Position numbers and translations under genes: made by a program | Part shown: positions 58,802 through 64,000 of the stretch, in pieces | Layout of the letters: every line of letters begins with the position of its first letter | Position numbering within the stretch: the first letter of the stretch is position 1 | Source of the DNA: Desulfobacter hydrogenophilus | Lineage (GTDB): Bacteria; Desulfobacterota; Desulfobacteria; Desulfobacterales; Desulfobacteraceae | Direction of reading: 5' to 3' | DNA: 64,000 nucleotides | Assembly (NCBI RefSeq): GCF_004319545.1 | Contig: NZ_CP036313.1 | Location: 186,001 to 250,000 of the forward strand | The notes under the pieces: generated by a model | What the model saw: the letters and a program-made list of their open reading frames with translations, nothing else | What the model was told of the DNA's origin: nothing | Database searches by the model: none

Positions 58802-61078
58802 TTACACCTTTTGATCATGAACCAGGATACTCATTTCGTCCAGTTGTTTTCGAATTCTGTCTGCTGTCTTAAAATCTTTTTGCTGCCGAGCCGCATCCCG
58901 TTCAACCATGAGTGCCGCCACCTCTGACGAATACGGTACCTTTCTGCTGAAATCCAAAATATTAAGCACGGTATCCATATCTTTGAAACATTTAAGCAGG
59001 CGCTCTGCCCCCCCCGGCCCGACCTGACCATCAACAACCATCCGGTTGATGTGCTTCACACCGGACAAAAGACCGGATACCAGGACAGGGATCTTAAGAT
59101 CGCTTGCCATGGCGTTCATCATGCCCTGGCGCAGATCATAGGTGATATGCTGGATCTCCTCTTCATTGGACTGCCCCGACACATGATAAAGGGATTCAAT
59201 GCAACGGTTGATACGGGAAAGAACGGTTTTGGCATCATCCAGACTTTTTCTGGATAACAGCAGGGATTTTCTGTAATGGGTGGACAGCAGCCAGAAGCGA
59301 ATGGTTTTCTCGTCCCATCCCATGTCAACCAGCCGGTCCAGGGTCAGTGACGAAACATCATCCGCATCCAGGGACCCATCATACTGCACCGGATGACAAT
59401 GCATCCACACCCTGGCAAAAGAACCGCCGGCAGCCCCGGCAATGGCAATCTCATTTTCATGGTGGGGGAACATAAGTTCCCTTGAACCCGTATGTATATC
59501 AAACTCTGCGCCAAGGAAGGTTGACGCAATGGCAGCACACTGCAAATGAAGCGAGGGACGGACATTACCCCATTCCGTTTTAACGCCCAAGCCCTGTTTA
59601 AGCTCCGACAGTGTTACCCGCTTGAGCAGAGTAAAGTCCCTGGGATTGTTCTTTTCATATTCATCCAGATCCACAGTGGACCCCACCCGGATCTTGTTGA
59701 CGTCCACCCGGGAAAGTTGGCCGTAATCCCCAACGCTTGCAAGGTCAAAGTATACGGAATGAAGTTTTTCATAGGCATGTTTGTTGACAAGCAGTTTCCT
59801 TGTCAAATCCGTCATTTCGTTAAAATGTTCGGACACCCTGGGATAAGCCTGAGCCTGCCTCATACCAAGCCGTGACAAATCAGCCAGAAAAGCATCAATA
59901 AAAGGCTGGGTAAAGTCCTGGGGGGTTTTTTTTGCCTGCCTTGCCCCGTCAATGGTTTTATCGTCATAATCGGTAATATTAACGATATGTCTGACTTTCA
60001 CATCCTGGTATTCAAGGTAACGGATGAGCAGATCCGTAAACGCATGACGCCTGAAATGACTGATATCCAAACGCCGGTGTACTGTGGGACCGCAAGTATA
60101 AACACCAACTTCCTTGTCTCCCTGGGGGTTTAAGGACTCTTTTTTCCCACCCAGGGAATTGTGGACGATAAAATGAATATTCTTCTTTACGCTGAAAAGC
60201 TCGGTGGAAAGATAGCGTTCACCTGAATCCGGAAAAATCACAACGATGACCCCGTTTTGAAGACGCTTGGCTTGCTCAAGGGCCACCGCCATAGCCGCAC
60301 CCGAACTCATGCCCACAAAAAGCCCTTCTTTTACAGCCAATTGACGGGCAGCCTCAAAAGCTGTTTCATCATCAATGTGAACGCTTTCACTCAGCAGCGT
60401 TTTATCAAAGATCTCAGGGGTATACGACTCTTTCATATTTTTAAGACCCTGGATACCGTGTCCTAAATAGGGCTCGGCACAGATCACCCGGGCATGATGG
60501 TCCTGATCCTTAAAATACCGAGACAGACCCATAAGTGTCCCCGAGGTACCCACAGCCGCCACCACTGCATCTACCTGGCCGTTGGTCTGGGCCATGATTT
60601 CAGGTCCGGTGGTATGGTAATGGGCTTTCCAGTTGGCGTCGTTATTATATTGGTCCGTAAGAAAATATTTGTCCGGGTATTCCCTGGCCAGACGGTAGGC
60701 CTCTTCAATGGCCCCGTCCGATCCCAAGTGCCGGGGAGTAAGAATAATTCTAGCACCTCGAGCTTTGAGTATTTTTTTACGCTCTTCACTGGCGCTTTCG
60801 GACATGGCCAAGGCCAATTTGTAGCCCTTCACCGCACATATCATGGCAAGGCCGATGCCCGTATTTCCCGAAGTGGCTTCAATAACGGTCTTTTCAGGCG
60901 TCAGTTCGCCATCCTTCTCGGCCTGGCTGATCATATACAGGGCAGCCCTGTCCTTGATGGACCCGCCCGGGTTCATATATTCAAGCTTGGCCAGGATGGT
61001 GACGCCGGGCACAGGATTAAGTGTCTGGATTTTTACAAGGGGGGTGTTGCCTATTGAATCAATAATGCTGGCATACAT
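58802..61078 (-). CDS. Cysteine synthase fused to a degenerate cysteinyl-tRNA-synthetase-like domain
   Basis: 758 residues from the ATG at 61078 (GAGAGG 8 nt upstream; the 11-residue extension to 61111 is rejected). Residues 1-~300 are a full fold-type II PLP cysteine synthase: PGGSIKDR with PLP lysine K42, SGNTG (70-74), GTSGTLMG and SSGAAMAV. Residues ~310-758 align with CysRS: TCGPTV (~327-332), LHLQCAA, FPHHENEIA (zinc site residues) and the C-terminal anticodon-type helices. However, the HIGH position reads LDISHFRRH, and no KMSKS is found where WMHCHPVQYDGSLDADDVSS continues. Aminoacylation is thus doubtful. It could supply cysteine directly to, or sense it with, the second domain. Confidence 0.8.
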   Translation of the reverse strand: MYASIIDSIGNTPLVKIQTLNPVPGVTILAKLEYMNPGGSIKDRAALYMISQAEKDGELTPEKTVIEATSGNTGIGLAMICAVKGYKLALAMSESASEERKKILKARGARIILTPRHLGSDGAIEEAYRLAREYPDKYFLTDQYNNDANWKAHYHTTGPEIMAQTNGQVDAVVAAVGTSGTLMGLSRYFKDQDHHARVICAEPYLGHGIQGLKNMKESYTPEIFDKTLLSESVHIDDETAFEAARQLAVKEGLFVGMSSGAAMAVALEQAKRLQNGVIVVIFPDSGERYLSTELFSVKKNIHFIVHNSLGGKKESLNPQGDKEVGVYTCGPTVHRRLDISHFRRHAFTDLLIRYLEYQDVKVRHIVNITDYDDKTIDGARQAKKTPQDFTQPFIDAFLADLSRLGMRQAQAYPRVSEHFNEMTDLTRKLLVNKHAYEKLHSVYFDLASVGDYGQLSRVDVNKIRVGSTVDLDEYEKNNPRDFTLLKRVTLSELKQGLGVKTEWGNVRPSLHLQCAAIASTFLGAEFDIHTGSRELMFPHHENEIAIAGAAGGSFARVWMHCHPVQYDGSLDADDVSSLTLDRLVDMGWDEKTIRFWLLSTHYRKSLLLSRKSLDDAKTVLSRINRCIESLYHVSGQSNEEEIQHITYDLRQGMMNAMASDLKIPVLVSGLLSGVKHINRMVVDGQVGPGGAERLLKCFKDMDTVLNILDFSRKVPYSSEVAALMVERDAARQQKDFKTADRIRKQLDEMSILVHDQKV

Positions 61079-61166
61079 GTGTATCCTCTCTTTGCCGGAG
61101 AAACCGGCCACGGTTCTTCCTCACAAAAGTCATGATTACGGCCCGGAGCCGATTTACGCAGCGGCC

Positions 61167-61196
61167 TTGACTTTTCAAGTATAAAATGGCTTTATA
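61167..61196 (+). promoter_or_regulatory. Putative promoter of lptD
   Basis: TTGACT at 61167-61172 and TTTATA at 61191-61196 with 18-bp spacing, 50 bp before the gene, in the divergent spacer shared with the cysteine synthase fusion gene. Confidence 0.4.
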
Positions 61197-61245
61197 CAGT
61201 AATTTTATTTGATTCGCAATTTATTAAACAGGACCATTTTCACGT

Positions 61246-63471
61246 ATGGTTTCATGTAAAAGAGTGCTGTGCCAGATATGCATTGTCCCGGCCGTCATTA
61301 TATTCCTTTCAGGCCAGGCCTTTTGTTTCTCCGCTTCCATGCCCACGGAAAAGGTATCCTGGCATATCCAGGCCCGGCAGGTGAGCTACGAAGATAAACG
61401 CAAGCTTTATATTGCAGAAAATGACGTGGTGATTACCGGAGGAAAAACGCGCCTGGAAGCCGATTATGTCGAATTCTCAGATATAACCAAAGACGCCTTT
61501 GCCAAAGGCAATGTCCTGTTTATTTCAGGAAAGGATACCATTACCTGCAAGTCCATGAATGTCAACCTAAGCTTGGAAACAGGCACGATCAACCAGGGCA
61601 CCATATTCATCCAGGACGGCAACTATTATATCTCAGGGGACAAACTTCGAAAAACCGGTGAGTTCACCTATGATGCGGAAAAAGGGTCCATCACCACCTG
61701 CGAAGGAAAAAACCCGGACTGGAAAATCACAGGAAAAGACATTGGGGTGACCGTTGACGGGTTCGGCCATGCCAGCCATGCCGTCCTTTGGGCCAAAAAA
61801 ATGCCTACTTTTTATGCCCCCTATTTTATATTCCCTACCAAAACAACGCGCCAGACAGGGCTTTTGACACCCATGGCAGGGTATTCAGACGACATGGGGT
61901 TTGAATACCAGCAACCGCTGTTTTTAGCGCTTTCAGACAGTACCGACGCTACTTTTTACCCTTACTATATGTCGGACAGGGGGGTGATGCTCTCCGGCGA
62001 ATACAGGTATATACTCTCCCCGGAATCCAAAGGAATGATCATGATGAGTTATCTCAATGATGAAACCATTGGAGATGACGCGGATGAAAACGAAGATTAC
62101 AATATTTCGGCTACCCCCGACCGCACCAACCATGACAGGTACTGGTTCCGAATGAAGCATAACCAGGAACTGTGGTACGGTTTTAATGCCAAACTGGATA
62201 TTGATTATGTTTCTGATATGGATTATCTGCGGACTTTTACGGACGGCTTTGCAGGATTTGACAGCACCGATGCTGCATTTGAAGAGATGTTTGGCCGTGA
62301 TCTGGATGAAGAGACCGATTACATCCGGGAAAACAGCTTGCTTGTCACAAAAAACTGGTCCTCATACAGCCTGAATATGGAGGCACTGTGGTATGACAAT
62401 ATTGAAGCACGCCAGACTGACATAGATGACACCACTTTGCAGACCCTGCCCTCGGTTGAATTTTTTGCAGCCCGTCAGAAAATTGCAGAGGGTTTTGGAT
62501 TGTATTATAAAATGGACTCGGAACTTACGTCATTTTACCGGCAGGATACCACCGACACAGAGGTTACCGGCAGACGGGCAGACGTTCATCCGATTTTTTA
62601 TTATCCCATAAAATTCGGCAAATCCTTTTTTATAGAACCCTATGCCGGTGTCAGGGGTACACTATGGGATGCAGATGATTTTACTGACAGCGACGGGGAT
62701 GATTCCAACGTCATGACCCGGGGACTGTATGAAATGGGCGTGGACATGTCAACAACCCTTAGCCGTGTGTTCACATTAGACACGGATTTTGCCGAAAAAA
62801 TCCAACACAAGATTGTGCCCAGGCTGGAGTATGACTACATTCCCTTTGTGGACCAGGAGGATCTGCCCTACTTTAATGCTGTAGACGATATTTCAGAAGA
62901 AAACATAATTACCTGGTCTTTGACCAACACATTCACCTCCAGAAAAACAATAACGGACGAAAACGGGGAAGAATCCAAGGCATACAAGGAACTTTTCTGG
63001 TTCAAGCTCTCCCAGGGTTACGACATCTGGTATGAACAGGATGAGGATGATGCGGAAGACGACCCCTGGCAGGATTTGACATTAAAATACGAATTAAATC
63101 CGCTAAGATACCTGTCATCAAACGGAACCATCGCCCTTGACCCCAATAACGGTCATTTCACTAAGATACAGGTCGGGGGCACGATATCAGATAATAGAGG
63201 GGACAGTATTAGCCTGTCCTACCGGTATTCAACAGATTATTCACATACATGGAAAACAACAATCAACACCAATCTGGTGCCAGACATTCTGAAAGCATTT
63301 TATTCTGTTGAACAAGATCTTGAAGACCAAAAAACCGTTGAAACAAGCATGGGCATATCCATCAATCAGCCGTGCTGGGGGGTAAACCTGGCGTTTATCG
63401 ATGAATCGGCAGACAAATCATTTGCCTTTATGGTAATCCTGAAGGGTATCGGAGGATTCGGCACACAATGA
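61246..63471 (+). CDS. lptD: LPS-assembly protein LptD
   Basis: 741 residues. Signal peptide (~1-29, ending GQAFC-F), an N-terminal OstA/LptA-like beta-jellyroll (WHIQARQVSYEDKRKLYIAENDVVITGGKTRLEADYVEF and later repeats), then a C-terminal beta-barrel region with many alternating aromatic strands. YFIFPTKTTRQTGLLTPMAGYSDDMGFEYQQP is the typical LptD junction (P-x-x-x-x-R-x-S/T-G-L-L-x-P). It inserts LPS into the outer leaflet of the outer membrane. The stop overlaps the next start (ATGA). Confidence 0.9.
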   Translation: MVSCKRVLCQICIVPAVIIFLSGQAFCFSASMPTEKVSWHIQARQVSYEDKRKLYIAENDVVITGGKTRLEADYVEFSDITKDAFAKGNVLFISGKDTITCKSMNVNLSLETGTINQGTIFIQDGNYYISGDKLRKTGEFTYDAEKGSITTCEGKNPDWKITGKDIGVTVDGFGHASHAVLWAKKMPTFYAPYFIFPTKTTRQTGLLTPMAGYSDDMGFEYQQPLFLALSDSTDATFYPYYMSDRGVMLSGEYRYILSPESKGMIMMSYLNDETIGDDADENEDYNISATPDRTNHDRYWFRMKHNQELWYGFNAKLDIDYVSDMDYLRTFTDGFAGFDSTDAAFEEMFGRDLDEETDYIRENSLLVTKNWSSYSLNMEALWYDNIEARQTDIDDTTLQTLPSVEFFAARQKIAEGFGLYYKMDSELTSFYRQDTTDTEVTGRRADVHPIFYYPIKFGKSFFIEPYAGVRGTLWDADDFTDSDGDDSNVMTRGLYEMGVDMSTTLSRVFTLDTDFAEKIQHKIVPRLEYDYIPFVDQEDLPYFNAVDDISEENIITWSLTNTFTSRKTITDENGEESKAYKELFWFKLSQGYDIWYEQDEDDAEDDPWQDLTLKYELNPLRYLSSNGTIALDPNNGHFTKIQVGGTISDNRGDSISLSYRYSTDYSHTWKTTINTNLVPDILKAFYSVEQDLEDQKTVETSMGISINQPCWGVNLAFIDESADKSFAFMVILKGIGGFGTQ

Positions 63472-63992
63472 AAAACAATGCTCTTTGGTTCGCCCTGCTG
63501 ACCCGAAGCAATTTCGAGCAGACGGTGTACTCTCGCATAAGCAAAAAAAAAATAGATGCCTTTCTGCCCAGTACAAGAAAACCCAGCAAAAGGAAAGACC
63601 GCAAGCTTATGATAGAAACCCCGTTGTTTCCCGGATACGTGTTTGTTAAATCCACTATGGCACCAGTAGACCAGTTACCAATTTTAAAAACCGTGGGTGC
63701 CGTCAGACTGTTAGGAAACTCTGCCGGTCCTGTACCCGTACCCGAGCACCAGATTGAGTCTCTCAAGCATTTGACATCCGTAACCCAGGATCTGGTTACA
63801 GGCAGCCTTATTGAAATAAAAAAAGGAGATCCGGTAATCATCCTCGAAGGCCCCATGGCTGGGCTGAAAGGAGATTTTTTTGAACATAAGGGCAAGGGCA
63901 GGGTCATTATAAAAATAGACCTATTAGGCAGATATGCAGGCGTGGAGGTCGATTTTGACAAGGTTGAAAAAATCCCAGACCTTTTGTCATAA
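63468..63992 (+). CDS. NusG/RfaH/UpxY-type transcription antiterminator
   Basis: 174 residues. NGN domain (WFALLTRSNFEQTVYSRISKKKIDAFLPS, then TPLFPGYVFVKS) and a KOW domain (IKKGDPVIILEGPMAGLKGDFFEHKGKGRVIIKI). In the UpxY/RfaH/LoaP branch such proteins bind RNA polymerase and suppress termination in long polysaccharide operons. It overlaps lptD by 4 nt and lies at the right edge, so an exopolysaccharide or O-antigen cluster may follow outside the window. Confidence 0.85.
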   Translation: MKNNALWFALLTRSNFEQTVYSRISKKKIDAFLPSTRKPSKRKDRKLMIETPLFPGYVFVKSTMAPVDQLPILKTVGAVRLLGNSAGPVPVPEHQIESLKHLTSVTQDLVTGSLIEIKKGDPVIILEGPMAGLKGDFFEHKGKGRVIIKIDLLGRYAGVEVDFDKVEKIPDLLS

Positions 63993-64000
63993 GCCCTTGA

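Overview
The window reads as a chromosomal segment of a Gram-negative, probably strictly anaerobic bacterium of the Desulfobacteraceae type (Desulfobacterota, the former deltaproteobacteria). This placement is an inference from gene content: LptD and a type II secretion system show an outer membrane, and a 2[4Fe-4S] ferredoxin, an AmmeMemoRadiSam A protein, a stand-alone FMN glutamate-synthase domain protein, an Hsp20 array and GspE/PilB ATPases fit that group. No rRNA is present to prove it. There is one tRNA (Gly-GCC), no CRISPR array and no recognisable prophage.

Layout. 1-11.3 kb is mostly housekeeping: the clpA 3' end and aat, fxsA, an HDOD protein, a YihY membrane protein with an NAD-dependent epimerase, tRNA-Gly, an ornithine cyclodeaminase homologue, a NUDIX protein, an AMMECR1 protein with a TrpR-like regulator, purB, an IHF/HU subunit, a CAAX-type M48 protease and a YfcE phosphodiesterase. 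11.3-15.9 kb holds a Cys-rich FMN glutamate-synthase-like protein beside a KaiC-like/XRE/cupin regulator, in repeat-rich spacers. 16-20.6 kb holds a large unknown protein, an orphan gspF and a Tat-lipoprotein M48 protease. 20.6-29.9 kb looks accessory: a complete branched-chain amino-acid-type ABC transporter (livKHMGF order), three consecutive EamA exporters, and two decayed transposase remnants.

29.9-42.2 kb holds a DEAD-box helicase with a cold-shock protein, a RelA/SpoT-domain protein, and the main type II secretion operon on the minus strand (gspG-H-I-J-K-L-M, repeats, gspD-E). 42.5-45.9 kb is the dnaX-ybaB-recR-ykgJ block. 45.9-49.5 kb is a heat-shock island with five hsp20 genes and a broken DnaJ-like gene. 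49.6-53.2 kb is a motAB operon with two HD-domain genes. The rest carries a LysM protein, a second GspE/PilB ATPase, another EamA protein, a ferredoxin, a cysteine synthase fused to a degenerate cysteinyl-tRNA-synthetase-like domain, lptD and a NusG/UpxY-type antiterminator at the right edge.

Two kinds of signal lie outside normal gene annotation. The first is a set of dispersed intergenic repeats. Family A is about 95 nt with six copies, one of which supplies the start codon and leader of gspH. A MITE-like family (C, with related elements E and F) has AGGACCGCAG ends; its copies sit at TA dinucleotides, complete the stop codons of two genes, and in one case split a hairpin. The second is the cysteine synthase/CysRS-like fusion, which has lost recognisable HIGH and KMSKS signatures but keeps the zinc-site residues, and which is translationally coupled to an unknown gene. 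These are the best candidates for undescribed biology here.
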